A DNA stretch of 64,000 nucleotides from Candidatus Kapaibacterium sp. (GCA_025055755.1 JANWWF010000002.1:263628-327627), one strand, 5' to 3'. Numbered from the stretch's first letter, positions 17,092 to 27,566 are shown. Numbers and translations are program-made. The notes: generated by a model from the sequence alone, not told the origin.

Positions 17092-18453
17092 GTTTATGTA
17101 TTCCAGAATATCTTCTCGTGTAAGAATACCGGTGGGGTAGCCATAAAGGGTAACAATAAGAGCAGGATGAGTGCGAAGTTTCTCTCGGACCTCTTCGAGC
17201 GGCTGATGAGCATCAATAGTCTGAAGAGGTGGCTGCATGAAATCAGCGACAGGGGAGTCGAGAATGGAAGTGTTCACAACAACGTGATGAAGAAGTGTCT
17301 CCTTTACTGCAGTTCCGATGAGCGTATGGTTTTCCAGCACAGGTGCACGATCCAGGTCGTATCGTTCTAATAACTCCAATACCTGTGCGACAGTGAATGA
17401 AGGCTGGACGCTAACCAATGCTGGCAGTAATGCACGGTTCCGCTTACGTTCAAGGATAAGACCGGCAGTGAGATGAGCATCGAGCAAGATCTGTTGAGAT
17501 CGTAGCCAGTCTTCTGAGTGGTGCTTTGTTAGGTAGCGCTCTCCCGTGTCACAGATGATTGTTACTACACAAGCATCGGAATTCAACCGTTGGGCAATAC
17601 GTAACGCAACAACAACGTTCATACCGGACGAGCCCCCGCAAAATATTCCTTCTTCGCGGGCAAGGCGTCGTGCCATCGCAAAGGATTCTTGGTCACTGAC
17701 CAGTTCAATGTCATCAATCAAACTTAAGTCAAGGTTAGCAGGGATTCGGTCCTGTCCGACTCCTTCGACCAAGTATGGTGCTCCTTCGGCAAGCTCTCCC
17801 GTCTCTTTGTAGGTTTTGATAATTGAACCAATCGGATCAGCACCGATGACTTGAATTGCAGGATTTTGTTCTTTCAAGTAGCGAGCAGTGCCCGTGATAG
17901 TTCCTCCTGTTCCCATACCTGCGATGAAATGCGTGATGCGACCATCGGTTTGCCGCCATATTTCAGGTCCTGTGGTTCGGTAGTGGGCTTCAGCGTTGGC
18001 GGGATTGTCGTACTGATTGAAAAGCACTGCATTGGGAATTGTCTTGCTCAGTTCAATTGCGATGTTCACATAGTAATCGGGGGAAGTCGGCTTTGCTTGC
18101 GAGGTGGTGATTATGACATCTGCGCCTAAAGCTTTGAGATAGCGTACCCGTTCCTGCGAGGCTTTGTCGGTTGTGACAAACAAGCATCGATATCCCTTGA
18201 CAGCTGCGGCTAAGGCGATACCGATGCCAGTATTACCGCTTGTTGCTTCTATGATAAGCCCACCTGGTTTGAGCCGCCCATCTTTTTCGGCTGCTTCGAT
18301 CATAGCAATGCCGATACGGTCCTTGATAGAGCCACCGGGGTTGCGCGTTTCCAGTTTAACAAAAACTGGTGCCGAGATTCCTGCTGTGACTTTATTTAGC
18401 TTGATGAGAGGAGTGTTCCCTATCAACTGGAGGACATTATCCAAGTATTCCAC
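17083..18453 (-). CDS. Cystathionine beta-synthase (PLP enzyme with CBS-domain pair)
   Basis: A 456-residue fold type II PLP enzyme. NPGGSIKDRIG holds the Schiff-base lysine (Lys44), ATSGNTGIG binds the phosphate/substrate side, and GTGGTITGTARYLKE and GGSSGMNVVVALR are further signatures. The last 120 residues are a tandem CBS (Bateman) domain, as in cystathionine beta-synthase and absent from ordinary CysK. It condenses serine (or an activated serine) with homocysteine in transsulfuration. A cysteine synthase with regulatory CBS domains cannot be excluded by sequence alone. It starts three bases after the ABC exporter stop on the same strand, so the two are likely co-transcribed. Confidence 0.9.
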   Translation of the reverse strand: MEYLDNVLQLIGNTPLIKLNKVTAGISAPVFVKLETRNPGGSIKDRIGIAMIEAAEKDGRLKPGGLIIEATSGNTGIGIALAAAVKGYRCLFVTTDKASQERVRYLKALGADVIITTSQAKPTSPDYYVNIAIELSKTIPNAVLFNQYDNPANAEAHYRTTGPEIWRQTDGRITHFIAGMGTGGTITGTARYLKEQNPAIQVIGADPIGSIIKTYKETGELAEGAPYLVEGVGQDRIPANLDLSLIDDIELVSDQESFAMARRLAREEGIFCGGSSGMNVVVALRIAQRLNSDACVVTIICDTGERYLTKHHSEDWLRSQQILLDAHLTAGLILERKRNRALLPALVSVQPSFTVAQVLELLERYDLDRAPVLENHTLIGTAVKETLLHHVVVNTSILDSPVADFMQPPLQTIDAHQPLEEVREKLRTHPALIVTLYGYPTGILTREDILEYINRA

Positions 18454-18456
18454 TGT

Positions 18457-20223
18457 TTATCTGCTGGTGGATGGTGGAACATGGTAAAATTGCTCGATAC
18501 TCTGCCGCTCAAGCAATAGCTGGTAGAAAGGATTCGTGTGACGTAGCATCGTGTGTGTTCCTTGAGCCGTGATTTTTCCATTCTCAAGGACAATGATGTT
18601 ATCACAATGCTCAACCGAAGAAAGGCGGTGTGATACGATCACTGTTGTGCATTCGAGCTGTCGAAGGTGATAAAGAATCCGTTGTTCAGTTGACGTATCC
18701 ACAGCACTTAATGCGTCGTCGAGCAATAGAATACGCGGTTTCCCAACAAGAGCACGGGCAATAGCGAGTCGTTGGCGCTGACCTCCTGACAGAAGGATAC
18801 CTCGCTCACCGACAATGGTAGCTAACTGTTGAGGAAAATGTTCTACCTCGTCTAGGAGTCCTGCGGCTTCCAGAGCTGCTATAATTTCCTGTTCGGTAGC
18901 AGCTGGATTTCCCACACGGACATTTTCAGCGACACTTAGGGAGAAAAGAAACGGCTCCTGGGGAACCATCCGAATGATCGTTCGGAGGTCATTTATGGCG
19001 AATTCAGTAAGCGGGATATTCCCAATAGTAATTCTTCCTTGATCGGGATCATAAAGTCGGGCAAGCAAGCGGAGAAGGGTGCTTTTTCCTGCGCCTACCG
19101 GTCCAACTATGCCAACGTGTATCCCTTCCTCAATTTGAAAGGTAATGTCCTGGAGAATAGTTCGGCCGTCCCCGTAATGGAAAAAAACATGCTGGCAGCG
19201 TATGTCATACCTAATCGGCTGGTGAATTGATACGCGGGGGTAAGTCAGTTCTGGTTTGTGGTCAATGATGGCATAAAATCGGTCAAGTGATGCTGCAGAA
19301 CGCTGAATAATTCCGCTCACCCATCCAATCGCTGCAACAGGCCAAATCAACTGACCGATGTAGAGGAAAAACTGCGTTAGCATACCTATTGTAAGCGTTC
19401 CATTCAAAACTCGGTAGCCTCCAAAAACGAGCACCAGTAACTGGGACAAACCTACCAGTATCATCATTGTTGGCATAAAAAGAGCTTGGAGCCGAGCCAA
19501 GCGCAGATTGCTTTCAATGTATTGCTTACTCTGGTTGGCGAAAAGACTACTTTCGTGCCTTTCTTGCACAAAGGCACGGAGTATCCGAACACCTGAGAAA
19601 GCTTCCTGCACAGTGCGGGTGAGCTCGCTGTATCCTTCCTGTACCTGCTTTGAGGCTGAGTAAATTCGCTTGCCAATCCTGAATGTGGTCCATGCAATGG
19701 CGGGTAATGGTAGTAATGCGACAAGAGTTGTGGGCACATCCAGCTTTGCCATGAACACCAGTACAAATGCGAATGTTGTCAGGGTATTTGCCGAATACAT
19801 TATTGCAGGACCGAGAAATTCCCTAATAGCAGCGATATCATTGGTGGCATGTGCCATGAGTACCCCGGTGGGCATGCGGTCGTAGAATCGCTGGCTTTGT
19901 CGTTCAAGTGCCGCCAGAAAATCGCGCCGTAATTCGTATTCGATCTTGCGGGAGGCAACGATAATGGTTTTCCTGGTTGCGAACATGAAAAGTCCGCTTC
20001 CTATCGTCAACGAAAGTATTGATGCAAGGTTTAACGCCAGACTACGCCATGCTGCCTGCCCTGAGGCAATCAAATCAACCGATTGACCGATTAGCCGAGG
20101 ATAGAGGGAAGAGCATAGGTTGGAGATGGTAACAAAAACAGCCCCTGCTAATAACAGCCACTTGCGAGGTGCCAGATATTCAGAAAAAAGACGCTGGAAA
20201 TTTGTTGAAGTCTGGCGAGTCAT
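18457..20223 (-). CDS. ABC exporter, fused permease-ATPase (MsbA/BmrA-like half-transporter)
   Basis: A 588-residue half-transporter. A six-helix type I exporter domain (about residues 20-310) is followed by an ATPase domain with Walker A GPVGAGKSTLLRLL, Q-loop MVPQEPFLFSLSVAENV, signature LSGGQRQRLAIARAL, Walker B ILLLDDALSAVD and switch IVSHRLSS. It would work as a homodimer exporting a hydrophobic substrate, lipid or drug. The substrate is not shown by the neighbours (CBS synthase downstream, fructose-bisphosphate aldolase upstream). The gap to the aldolase gene is 32 bases, so an operon is plausible. Assignment to MsbA itself is not justified. Confidence 0.93.
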   Translation of the reverse strand: MTRQTSTNFQRLFSEYLAPRKWLLLAGAVFVTISNLCSSLYPRLIGQSVDLIASGQAAWRSLALNLASILSLTIGSGLFMFATRKTIIVASRKIEYELRRDFLAALERQSQRFYDRMPTGVLMAHATNDIAAIREFLGPAIMYSANTLTTFAFVLVFMAKLDVPTTLVALLPLPAIAWTTFRIGKRIYSASKQVQEGYSELTRTVQEAFSGVRILRAFVQERHESSLFANQSKQYIESNLRLARLQALFMPTMMILVGLSQLLVLVFGGYRVLNGTLTIGMLTQFFLYIGQLIWPVAAIGWVSGIIQRSAASLDRFYAIIDHKPELTYPRVSIHQPIRYDIRCQHVFFHYGDGRTILQDITFQIEEGIHVGIVGPVGAGKSTLLRLLARLYDPDQGRITIGNIPLTEFAINDLRTIIRMVPQEPFLFSLSVAENVRVGNPAATEQEIIAALEAAGLLDEVEHFPQQLATIVGERGILLSGGQRQRLAIARALVGKPRILLLDDALSAVDTSTEQRILYHLRQLECTTVIVSHRLSSVEHCDNIIVLENGKITAQGTHTMLRHTNPFYQLLLERQSIEQFYHVPPSTSR

Positions 20224-20255
20224 GAATTCTGACTGTGGATGCGATAACCAATCAC

Positions 20256-21326
20256 CTACGCAACTGTGATTTCAGGCGTTAAGTACACGTCCTGTATTGT
20301 ATGTAATAGTGCTACTCCTTCTGCCAAGGGTCGTTGAAATGCTTTTCTGCCAGCGATAAGCCCTGCACCACCAGCACGCTTGTTGATTACCGCTGTCCAT
20401 ACGGCTTCGAACATGTCGTTGGCACCCGAAGGACCACCACTGTTAATAAGAGCAATTTGCCCCATGTAACAGTTGGCCACCTGGTAGCGGCATAAGTCTA
20501 TTGGATGCTCACTTGCGAGCTGCTCATACATTCGTTTGTCGAACTTGCCGTAGCTTATTCCGTTGCTGTTAAGTGCAATGTAGCCCCCATTGTTTTCAGG
20601 GAGTTTTTGCTTGATGATGTCCGCTTCAATTGTCGCCCCAAGATAATTTGCCTGTCCAGTTAGATCAGCACTTACGTGGTAATCTTTCTCGGCGGTTTTG
20701 AATGCAGAATTTCGAAGGTAACACCACAGCACTGTTGCCATACCCAGTTCATGGGCGATTGCAAATGCTGCGCTGATTTCCTGAATTTGCCGTGTACTTT
20801 CTGGTGAACCAAAGTAAATTGTTGCACCCACCGCCACAGCCCCCATATCGTAGGCTTGTTTGACTGTTCCGAAAAGGATTTGATCGTACTTGTTAGGGTA
20901 GCTCAACAGCTCGTTGTGATTGATTTTGACAATGAAAGGAATCTTGTGCGCATATTTACGGGAATATAATCCCAGCACACCAAATGTGGAGGCTACAGCA
21001 TTGCATCCTCCCTCGATAGCAAGTTCGATTATACGCTCAGGATTGAAATATGCTGGGTTTTTCGCAAATGATGCCCCTGCACTATGTTCAACACCTTGGT
21101 CAACAGGTAAAATCGAAAGATAACCAGTTTTGCCTAACCGTCCATGTGCGTACATCCGCTCCAAGCTCGCCAAAACACGGTTGTTGCGGTCGCTATGGGC
21201 AAAAACTTTATCTACCCAGTCTGGAGATGGGAGAGTGAGCATCTCTTTTGAGATTGTTGAACAACGATGGTCCAATAGGTATGATGCTTTGTCACCAAGT
21301 ATTTCGACTATTCGATCAATTGCCAT
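20256..21326 (-). CDS. fbaB: Class I fructose-bisphosphate aldolase (FbaB/DhnA type)
   Basis: About 356 residues, closely similar along its length to E. coli FbaB as remembered: [77 protein letters not shown] and [18 protein letters not shown]. It cleaves fructose 1,6-bisphosphate to triose phosphates through a Schiff base and needs no metal. ATG 21326 is chosen because homologues begin right there (helix [17 protein letters not shown]); the longer frame from TTG 21407 adds 27 unconserved residues. It sits 92 bases after the permease stop in a run of minus-strand metabolic genes. Confidence 0.95.
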   Translation of the reverse strand: MAIDRIVEILGDKASYLLDHRCSTISKEMLTLPSPDWVDKVFAHSDRNNRVLASLERMYAHGRLGKTGYLSILPVDQGVEHSAGASFAKNPAYFNPERIIELAIEGGCNAVASTFGVLGLYSRKYAHKIPFIVKINHNELLSYPNKYDQILFGTVKQAYDMGAVAVGATIYFGSPESTRQIQEISAAFAIAHELGMATVLWCYLRNSAFKTAEKDYHVSADLTGQANYLGATIEADIIKQKLPENNGGYIALNSNGISYGKFDKRMYEQLASEHPIDLCRYQVANCYMGQIALINSGGPSGANDMFEAVWTAVINKRAGGAGLIAGRKAFQRPLAEGVALLHTIQDVYLTPEITVA

Positions 21327-21418
21327 AGAACGTCTCGAGATGGTGGAACAGAGATCTTGATGTGCGTTGTCTTGGAAAGAGGGAACAAAAGCACCTTCCA
21401 ACTCCAAAATACCGAAGC

Positions 21419-22624
21419 CTACTTGATTCGAAGGAGGGAAAGGGGGCTAATCCGCGTAGCTGCATATGCAGGAATTGTAGTAACGGCAAGTGTTAGTGTG
21501 AGCACAACAGATCCAACTGCAGCACCGTGCCACCATGCAAATTCCACTGGTAAGCGGTCTATAAAGTACACCTGGGCGTCTAATCGAATTATTCCCGTTT
21601 TCTGTTGAATCAGACCAAAAAGCAGACTCAAAATCATGCCAAGTACAAAACCGATGCTGCCCACCACCGCACCGTACAGTGTTATCATTCGCATAACATG
21701 AGCCCGCTGCATACCCAGTAGCCGAAGTGTTGCAATAGCAGCTCGCCGTTCAGCCAGCGTGACAAAAAGCAGAGTAAGTATGTTGAACGCAGCTACGATG
21801 CTTAGGATGCCGACAACAATAGGAATCGGTCGCTTTTGGAGTGTTATCCAGGCAAACATTGCGGGATTGCGGTCTGTGTAGGTGCGGACAAATAGCCATC
21901 GGCCAAAAAGTGAATCAATGTACTGTGCTATATGGCGGCTCTCGGAAGGAGGATCAACCCAGATACTCAAGCCTGTCAGTGCCTGTTGGGTATCGCCAAG
22001 CTGCCGAAGAAACAATGGTGGTGCGAGGATAATTGATTCATCGAATTGATGCATTCCGCTTTCAAAGAGTGCCTCAATCTTCATGCGAAGAACTTTTGTT
22101 TGTAGAGAATGGGGAGTATTTTGCTGGCCAACAAATACCACGACGCTATCACCTGGCCGTACTCCTAAGCGTTCAGCAAGAGGTAACCCTATGATAACAG
22201 AGGCAGACTCCCTGTCCCATCCTTTGGGAATACCGAAAGCGGAAAGTCGTGCTGGAACGACCGGCATGTCGATGTGTAATAAAGCAGCTTCGACGTTCTC
22301 ACGATGCGTGATAAGTACCTCAGTTTCGCTATATGCGGTTATATGACGTATGGAGGAGTGGCTGGTTCGTATGTATGTAATCCATCGTTGCAGAACTATC
22401 GAGTCCACTGGCTGAAGGAAGCGAGCATCTACATGAGCTACAAAGAGAGAGGACTTATTTGTTAATTCTCGTTCAAACCCTTCCAGTACACTAAAGGTAA
22501 TCAGTAGTGCGGCGCTACTTAGTGCGATACTGCCAAGCGCAATGATATGCGTAAATCGCAAAAGACCTTTTCGCTGTCCTCCCAGTATGCGGCGGCTAAG
22601 CCTTATGCTTTCCGCATAGTTCAT
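21419..22624 (-). CDS. LolC/LolE-like ABC transporter permease
   Basis: A 401-residue membrane protein with one helix near the N-terminus (about residues 25-48, [21 protein letters not shown]), a large periplasmic domain, and three C-terminal helices in the FtsX/MacB fold ([25 protein letters not shown], a second at [20 protein letters not shown], a third before the end). This is the layout of lipoprotein-releasing permeases. It would extract lipoproteins from the inner membrane with a LolD-type ATPase, which is not encoded here. The start ATG lies inside the four-base overlap with the upstream dehydrogenase gene, so the two are translationally coupled even though their functions differ. Confidence 0.88.
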   Translation of the reverse strand: MNYAESIRLSRRILGGQRKGLLRFTHIIALGSIALSSAALLITFSVLEGFERELTNKSSLFVAHVDARFLQPVDSIVLQRWITYIRTSHSSIRHITAYSETEVLITHRENVEAALLHIDMPVVPARLSAFGIPKGWDRESASVIIGLPLAERLGVRPGDSVVVFVGQQNTPHSLQTKVLRMKIEALFESGMHQFDESIILAPPLFLRQLGDTQQALTGLSIWVDPPSESRHIAQYIDSLFGRWLFVRTYTDRNPAMFAWITLQKRPIPIVVGILSIVAAFNILTLLFVTLAERRAAIATLRLLGMQRAHVMRMITLYGAVVGSIGFVLGMILSLLFGLIQQKTGIIRLDAQVYFIDRLPVEFAWWHGAAVGSVVLTLTLAVTTIPAYAATRISPLSLLRIK

Positions 22625-23481
22625 GTGTTGTTTTCGTAGGTATAGAATCCTCGTCCACTTTTTTTTCCGAGAAGCCCAGCATCAACGTAGGATTGCTGAA
22701 GAGGTGATGGCTGGTATCGTGGCTCGTAAAAGTATTGCTCGTAAATGGATTTTGTTACGTTCAAGTTTGTGTCGATCCCAATCAGGTCCATCAGACGGAA
22801 TGGTCCCATCCGGAAACCTGCGCCCTCCATGAGGCGATCAACTTGTTCGATTGTTGCAGCACCTTCACTGACAATACGAAGCGCTTCGTTATAGTAATTC
22901 CGAACAACGCGGTTGACTAAAAATCCAGGAACATCTCGGACGACAACTGGTTCTTTATTCAAATTCCGAGCGTATTCGATCGCTGATTCTATCACTGATT
23001 GGTCGGTGTAGTACGACGGGATAATTTCAACAAGCTTCATGATGTGGGCGGGATTGAAAAAGTGAATTCCAATGAATCGTTGGGGATAGCGTAGCGGAGC
23101 AGCTAATGAATTAATCGAGATTGAAGAGGTATTGGTGGCTATGATTGTAGTTGATGGCAGTATTTCCTCCAACTGCTTCAGCAATTCCATCTTTGCTTGG
23201 CGCTGCTCGATGATGGATTCAATCACCAGTGAGCTGTTATGATGGATGCCAATCCTTGTACTTAGTGTGAGCGCATTTTGTGCTTGGGATGATTGTTCAG
23301 GAGAAATTTTGCCTTTGCTCACAAGAGATTCAAGCTGAGACTTAATGTACTGTTGAGCATTTGCAAGTGCTTCATCAGTTGTGTCACTAAGCGTGACACG
23401 AAAGCCGGAGAGAAGGGACGCAAGTGCAATACCACGTCCCATTGTCCCGGCTCCAACGATCCCAATCCTCCCATTTCCCAT
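22621..23481 (-). CDS. 3-hydroxyacyl-CoA (3-hydroxybutyryl-CoA) dehydrogenase
   Basis: A 286-residue stand-alone NAD-dependent dehydrogenase. The Rossmann motif GIVGAGTMGRGIA starts at about residue 7. The catalytic histidine is in IGIHFFNPAHIMKLVEI, TNTSSISI precedes it, and VRDVPGFLVNRV leads the C-terminal domain. Members oxidise 3-hydroxyacyl-CoA to 3-ketoacyl-CoA in fatty acid or butyrate metabolism; short-chain specificity is common for this length. It overlaps the permease gene by four bases and follows kbl by 11 bases, so a kbl-dehydrogenase-permease operon is likely. With etfA and the acyl-CoA dehydrogenase elsewhere in the window it fits acyl-CoA oxidation. Confidence 0.92.
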   Translation of the reverse strand: MGNGRIGIVGAGTMGRGIALASLLSGFRVTLSDTTDEALANAQQYIKSQLESLVSKGKISPEQSSQAQNALTLSTRIGIHHNSSLVIESIIEQRQAKMELLKQLEEILPSTTIIATNTSSISINSLAAPLRYPQRFIGIHFFNPAHIMKLVEIIPSYYTDQSVIESAIEYARNLNKEPVVVRDVPGFLVNRVVRNYYNEALRIVSEGAATIEQVDRLMEGAGFRMGPFRLMDLIGIDTNLNVTKSIYEQYFYEPRYQPSPLQQSYVDAGLLGKKSGRGFYTYENNT

Positions 23482-23492
23482 AGCTTCTTTTG

Positions 23493-24695
23493 CTAAGAGA
23501 TGACACCATACTTTCGTCCAACTTTTGCGAAGGCCTCGAGTGCACGGTCCATGTGCTCCTGGGTGTGGGCAGCGGATATTTGCACACGAATGCGTGCTTG
23601 CCCCTTGGGCACAACTGGATAGAAAAAGCCTACCACGTAGATTCCTTCCTCTAACATGCTTTGGGCAAAATCTTGAGATAGCTTTGCATCATAAAGCATG
23701 ATGGGAATAATTGGGTGATTGCCGGGCTTGACATCAAATCCTAAGTTGACTAATGCCGTGCGGAAATAGTGAGTGTTTTTCTCTAATCTATCGCGTAATT
23801 CCGTCGTGGAGCTAAGTAATTCAAAGACAGCGATACTTGCGCCAACAATACTGGGGGGGAGAGAATTGGAAAAAAGGTATGGACGCGAGCGTTGTCGGAG
23901 CATCTCGATGATCTCTTTGCGCCCAGTTGTAAATCCGCCAATGCCTCCTCCCAGCGCTTTCCCAAGAGTTCCCGTGATGATATCCACTCGCCCGGTTACG
24001 TTACAATACTCAACAATACCGCGTCCATGTTTGCCCATAAATCCCATGGAATGGCATTCATCAACCATTACAAGAGCTTCATACTTTTCTGCTAGGTCAC
24101 AGATGCGATCGAGCGGGGCTATTGTACCATCCATTGAAAAAACAGCGTCAGTTGCGATGATGATATGCCGTGCCCCGTCTTTGCGAGCTTCTTGAAGCTT
24201 TTGCTCGAGATCCTCAACATCGCATGATTTGTAGCGATATCGTTTCGCTTTACAAAGGCGTATGCCATCAATGATGGAAGCATGGTTCAGTTCATCGCTG
24301 ATGATAGCATCTGCTTCATTGAACAGGGGCTCGAAGACACCACCATTGGCATCGAAGCAGGCAGCATAGAGGATTGTGTCATCTGTTTGACAGAATTCTG
24401 CGATTACACGCTCAAGTTTTTTGTGAAGGTCCTGAGTGCCGCAAATGAATCGAACACTCGACATACCGAAGCCATGGGTATCCATGGCTTCTTTTGCAGC
24501 TGCAATGACCTTCGGATGGGAGGACAGACCTAAGTAGTTATTAGCACAAAAGTTCAAGACGGGCTTATCAATACCCTCAACCCGTATTTCTGGACCTTGC
24601 GGAGAAGTGATGATTCTTTCTTCCTTGTAAAGACCTGCTTGCCGCAAGGAATCCAATTCGGAGCGTAGTTGCTCTGCAAAATGCTTCGGTAGCAT
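23493..24695 (-). CDS. kbl: Glycine C-acetyltransferase (2-amino-3-ketobutyrate CoA ligase)
   Basis: A 400-residue PLP enzyme of the alpha-oxoamine synthase family. It agrees closely with E. coli Kbl as remembered: LYKEERIITSPQGPEI, FCANNYLGLSSHPKVI, FGMSSVRFICGTQDLHK, FSMDGTIAPL, GTLGKALGGGIGGFT (PLP lysine) and FFYPVVPKGQARIRVQ. It converts 2-amino-3-ketobutyrate and CoA to glycine and acetyl-CoA in threonine breakdown. The usual partner tdh (threonine dehydrogenase) is not beside it. Some family members in this phylum are annotated as serine palmitoyltransferase-like, but the Kbl-specific stretches favour Kbl. ATG 24695 is preferred over GTG 24719. Confidence 0.93.
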   Translation of the reverse strand: MLPKHFAEQLRSELDSLRQAGLYKEERIITSPQGPEIRVEGIDKPVLNFCANNYLGLSSHPKVIAAAKEAMDTHGFGMSSVRFICGTQDLHKKLERVIAEFCQTDDTILYAACFDANGGVFEPLFNEADAIISDELNHASIIDGIRLCKAKRYRYKSCDVEDLEQKLQEARKDGARHIIIATDAVFSMDGTIAPLDRICDLAEKYEALVMVDECHSMGFMGKHGRGIVEYCNVTGRVDIITGTLGKALGGGIGGFTTGRKEIIEMLRQRSRPYLFSNSLPPSIVGASIAVFELLSSTTELRDRLEKNTHYFRTALVNLGFDVKPGNHPIIPIMLYDAKLSQDFAQSMLEEGIYVVGFFYPVVPKGQARIRVQISAAHTQEHMDRALEAFAKVGRKYGVIS

Positions 24696-24754
24696 ACCGA
24701 TCCAGTGTGCATATACCACTTGCCGACTGCAAAAGTAGGGCTGGAGGCTAACTT

Positions 24755-25855
24755 CTAATCAAAACGGCCTGTGATGATACCGCCTGCCACAACGTCGTCT
24801 CCCTCATAGACAACCGCAGATTGACCTGGTGTAATGGCTCTTCGTGGGAAGTGAAAATCAACTTGCAAGATACCATCCTCACTGATCCAGCATTTTGCTG
24901 GTGCTCCATCGTCCTTGTAGCGAATTTTTACCTCGAAGTCCCTTGGTTGTTCGATTGAAGAATACTTTATCGTATTGACAGATTCAGCAATCAAGCGACG
25001 ATGGTACAATTCATCCTCGGTGCCGACAACTACTGCGTGGTGTTCAGGGAGTATATCGAGGACATAAAGTGGTTCTGGAGAGGAAAGCCCTAATCCTCGC
25101 CGCTGCCCTATTGTGTAGAATGGATAGCCTTGGTGTTCACCGATAACTTGTCCATTTCGTAAGATAGGTCCTTTTGTTTCCTTGCTTTCGGGAGCCACTT
25201 CAGAAAGAAAGCGCCTATAGTCATTGTCAGGCACAAAGCATAGCTCGAAGGATTCGTGTTTGCGTGCAATTGGGATACCTTTCTGTTCAAGGTAACTCCG
25301 AGTTTCTTCTTTAGTCCATTCAGCTAAAGGGAAGAGGGTGCGTGATAGTTGTTCCTGAGTCAATGCCCAGAGAGCATACGATTGATCTTTTCGCTTGTCT
25401 CGTCCACGTGAAAGGATATATCGGCAGCTTGTTTCATCTCGACGGATACGAGCATAGTGGCCAGTTGCAATGTATGCTGCGCCTACCATATCCGCTTTGC
25501 GGAGAAGTTCACCCCACTTGATATGCCGATTGCATTGGACACATGGATTTGGTGTTCGTCCTGCCATGTATTCTGCGGTGAAGTAATCGATCACACGAGA
25601 TTTGAAGGGAAGGGTAAAGTCTACAACGTAGTGAGGAATGCCTAGATATAACGCAACACGACGCGCATCGTTGATACCATCGAGCGAGCAACACGACGAT
25701 TCATTACCTACATTTCCTCCGGTAAGTTCGTAATCGTATGTTTTGATGGTGATACCAATAACTTCGAAGCCCTGCTCAACAAGGAGGGCTGCTACTGCGG
25801 AGGAATCTACTCCTCCACTCATACCAACAAGAACTCTGCGTTCGGAGAGTTTCAT
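24755..25855 (-). CDS. mnmA: tRNA-specific 2-thiouridylase MnmA
   Basis: A 366-residue enzyme that places sulfur at position 2 of the wobble uridine in tRNA Lys, Glu and Gln. The PP-loop motif VGMSGGVDSSAVAAL is at about residues 10-24, the catalytic cysteine is in NPCVQCNRHIKW, the second active cysteine is in FELCFVPD, and YTIGQRRGLGLS is conserved. The C-terminal beta-barrel (ARAITPGQSAVVYEGD-like end) is present. It is divergent from folC across about 120 bases, which probably hold both promoters. Confidence 0.96.
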   Translation of the reverse strand: MKLSERRVLVGMSGGVDSSAVAALLVEQGFEVIGITIKTYDYELTGGNVGNESSCCSLDGINDARRVALYLGIPHYVVDFTLPFKSRVIDYFTAEYMAGRTPNPCVQCNRHIKWGELLRKADMVGAAYIATGHYARIRRDETSCRYILSRGRDKRKDQSYALWALTQEQLSRTLFPLAEWTKEETRSYLEQKGIPIARKHESFELCFVPDNDYRRFLSEVAPESKETKGPILRNGQVIGEHQGYPFYTIGQRRGLGLSSPEPLYVLDILPEHHAVVVGTEDELYHRRLIAESVNTIKYSSIEQPRDFEVKIRYKDDGAPAKCWISEDGILQVDFHFPRRAITPGQSAVVYEGDDVVAGGIITGRFD

Positions 25856-25979
25856 TGAAATTTCCTGAAGATTTTACTTAAAAAGACGATGCTTCGCCAG
25901 AATTCATGCCACATTTCCCTTGCAGTGTGTCCCTCAGATTTTTGCAGTCGAATAAGTTGAGCAATACGCGAGGCGGCAG

Positions 25980-27263
25980 GTGGAAAAAATTTTGGAGAAA
26001 CTTTATAGCCTTCATCGGCGTGGTATAGCACCAGGTTTAGAACGGATGCAGGAAATGCTTCGTCAGCTGGGCAATCCTCATTTAGCGTTGAACTCTCTGC
26101 ATGTAGCAGGGACTAACGGTAAAGGTACTGTTACAAGTATAATCGCTTCTGTACTTCGAGAGGCGGGGGAAGATGTAGGCATCTATACCTCGCCCCATAT
26201 TCGTGCCTTCAACGAGCGTATTCGTGTCAATGGGACTCCAATTACCGATGAGGAAATCATAGAGCTCTACCACAAGGTTGAACCTATTGCAGATCAAGTT
26301 GGGGCGACCTTTTTCGAAGTTACAACTGTTATGGCATTTTTGAAATTCCAGCACTCAACAACCTCATGCAGCATAGAATGCGGACTCGGAGGGCGGCTTG
26401 ATGCAACAAACGTTCTCTTGCCCCGGGTTGCAGTTATTACCAGCATTGACTACGACCATCGCGAGTGGTTAGGTGATACACTGGAGCAGATAGCTAAAGA
26501 AAAGGCGGGGATTATGAAGCGCGGTATCCCTGTAATTATCGGAGAACCGCGCAGAGAACTTCGCGATGTGTTCGTTGCAAAAGCGGAAGAAGTTGGTGTG
26601 CAGCGCCTTGTATTTCTCGATGACCTTGAATGGGATTATAAACTGCTTGAGCATACCTACGAAGGTATGCACCTTGAGTTAAGGATCGGAAGTACAAGTT
26701 TTCGCGATCTTTTTTTGCCTTTCCATGGAGAGCACCAGGTGCGCAACTTAGCGATCGCAATACTTGCGGTCATGGAGTACTTCGGATACGACAAAGCTAG
26801 TGTCTATACCGATGCAATAGTCCGAGGAGTAGCTCGAGTCAAGCACAATAGCGGTTTATATGGGCGCATTGAAGTAGTACGACAAGAACCGCTCGTCGTA
26901 ATTGATGTTGCCCACAATCCTGCTGGATGTCGTGCATTGGCAGCAACGATAAGAAATAGGCCATTTCCAGCTCGGTGGAATGTCGTATTTGGGGCTATGC
27001 GTGATAAGGAGATTCCGGCTATGCTCAAAGAATTGGCGCCGATTGCAGACCGTTTCTTTCTCGCTTCTCCTCAACAAGATCGGGCGGAAAGTACAGAGCG
27101 ATTGTTGGAAATATGTCAAAAACTTGGATTAGTAGCGACTTCTATGAGAACAGTCGAAGCGGCTGTGACCGCTGCGCTAAATGAAGGCAAACCTACTTTG
27201 TGTGTTGGCTCATTCTTTGTGATCGAGGAAGCGCTTCGTGCACTTAACAGTTCTCAGGACTAA
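25980..27263 (+). CDS. folC: Folylpolyglutamate synthase / dihydrofolate synthase
   Basis: A 427-residue Mur-ligase-fold enzyme adding glutamate to folates. The P-loop VAGTNGKGTVTSI is at about residues 43-55, IYTSPHIRAFNERIRVNG follows, ECGLGGRLDATNVL marks the central site, and ITSIDYDHREWLGDTLEQIAKEKAGIMKRG is the family block (shown here in overlapping short parts only as YDHREWLGDT and KEKAGIMKRG). DVAHNPAG opens the C-terminal domain. The start is GTG with a GAGG-containing stretch upstream. No neighbouring folate gene is seen; a 300-base gap separates it from the next gene. Confidence 0.94.
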   Translation: MEKILEKLYSLHRRGIAPGLERMQEMLRQLGNPHLALNSLHVAGTNGKGTVTSIIASVLREAGEDVGIYTSPHIRAFNERIRVNGTPITDEEIIELYHKVEPIADQVGATFFEVTTVMAFLKFQHSTTSCSIECGLGGRLDATNVLLPRVAVITSIDYDHREWLGDTLEQIAKEKAGIMKRGIPVIIGEPRRELRDVFVAKAEEVGVQRLVFLDDLEWDYKLLEHTYEGMHLELRIGSTSFRDLFLPFHGEHQVRNLAIAILAVMEYFGYDKASVYTDAIVRGVARVKHNSGLYGRIEVVRQEPLVVIDVAHNPAGCRALAATIRNRPFPARWNVVFGAMRDKEIPAMLKELAPIADRFFLASPQQDRAESTERLLEICQKLGLVATSMRTVEAAVTAALNEGKPTLCVGSFFVIEEALRALNSSQD

Positions 27264-27566
27264 GTGAGCAATCCACCATCTCATCTGATTGATGTGCTCT
27301 AATGATGCGTTTATAGTTCTTCACAGAATTGGCAACATAGGTCTCTACGTAAAAAACGTATGCATCATGCTCTTTCCGGAACAACTATCCACTTCCCCAC
27401 CTCCTCCATAACACTACCATTTTAACAGTACTCCATCGAAGGGGCAGTCTCTTTATGTTCCGAAAGGGCTCCTCGGTCAACGAAAACTCACGTGCACAAT
27501 GATACCTTAAACAGGAGTCACTGTAATTTTGCTTTTGCTTTTTCTACCTGCCAGTGCCTTTTACGT
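27264..27566. other. Gene-free interval between folC and the carbonic anhydrase gene
   Basis: About 300 bases without a plausible protein gene. It contains a short inverted repeat (TACGT-AAAAA-ACGTA near 27347-27361) and a pyrimidine-rich patch after it. I see no tRNA, known riboswitch core or strong terminator. It may hold a promoter or an unrecognised small RNA. Confidence 0.4.
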
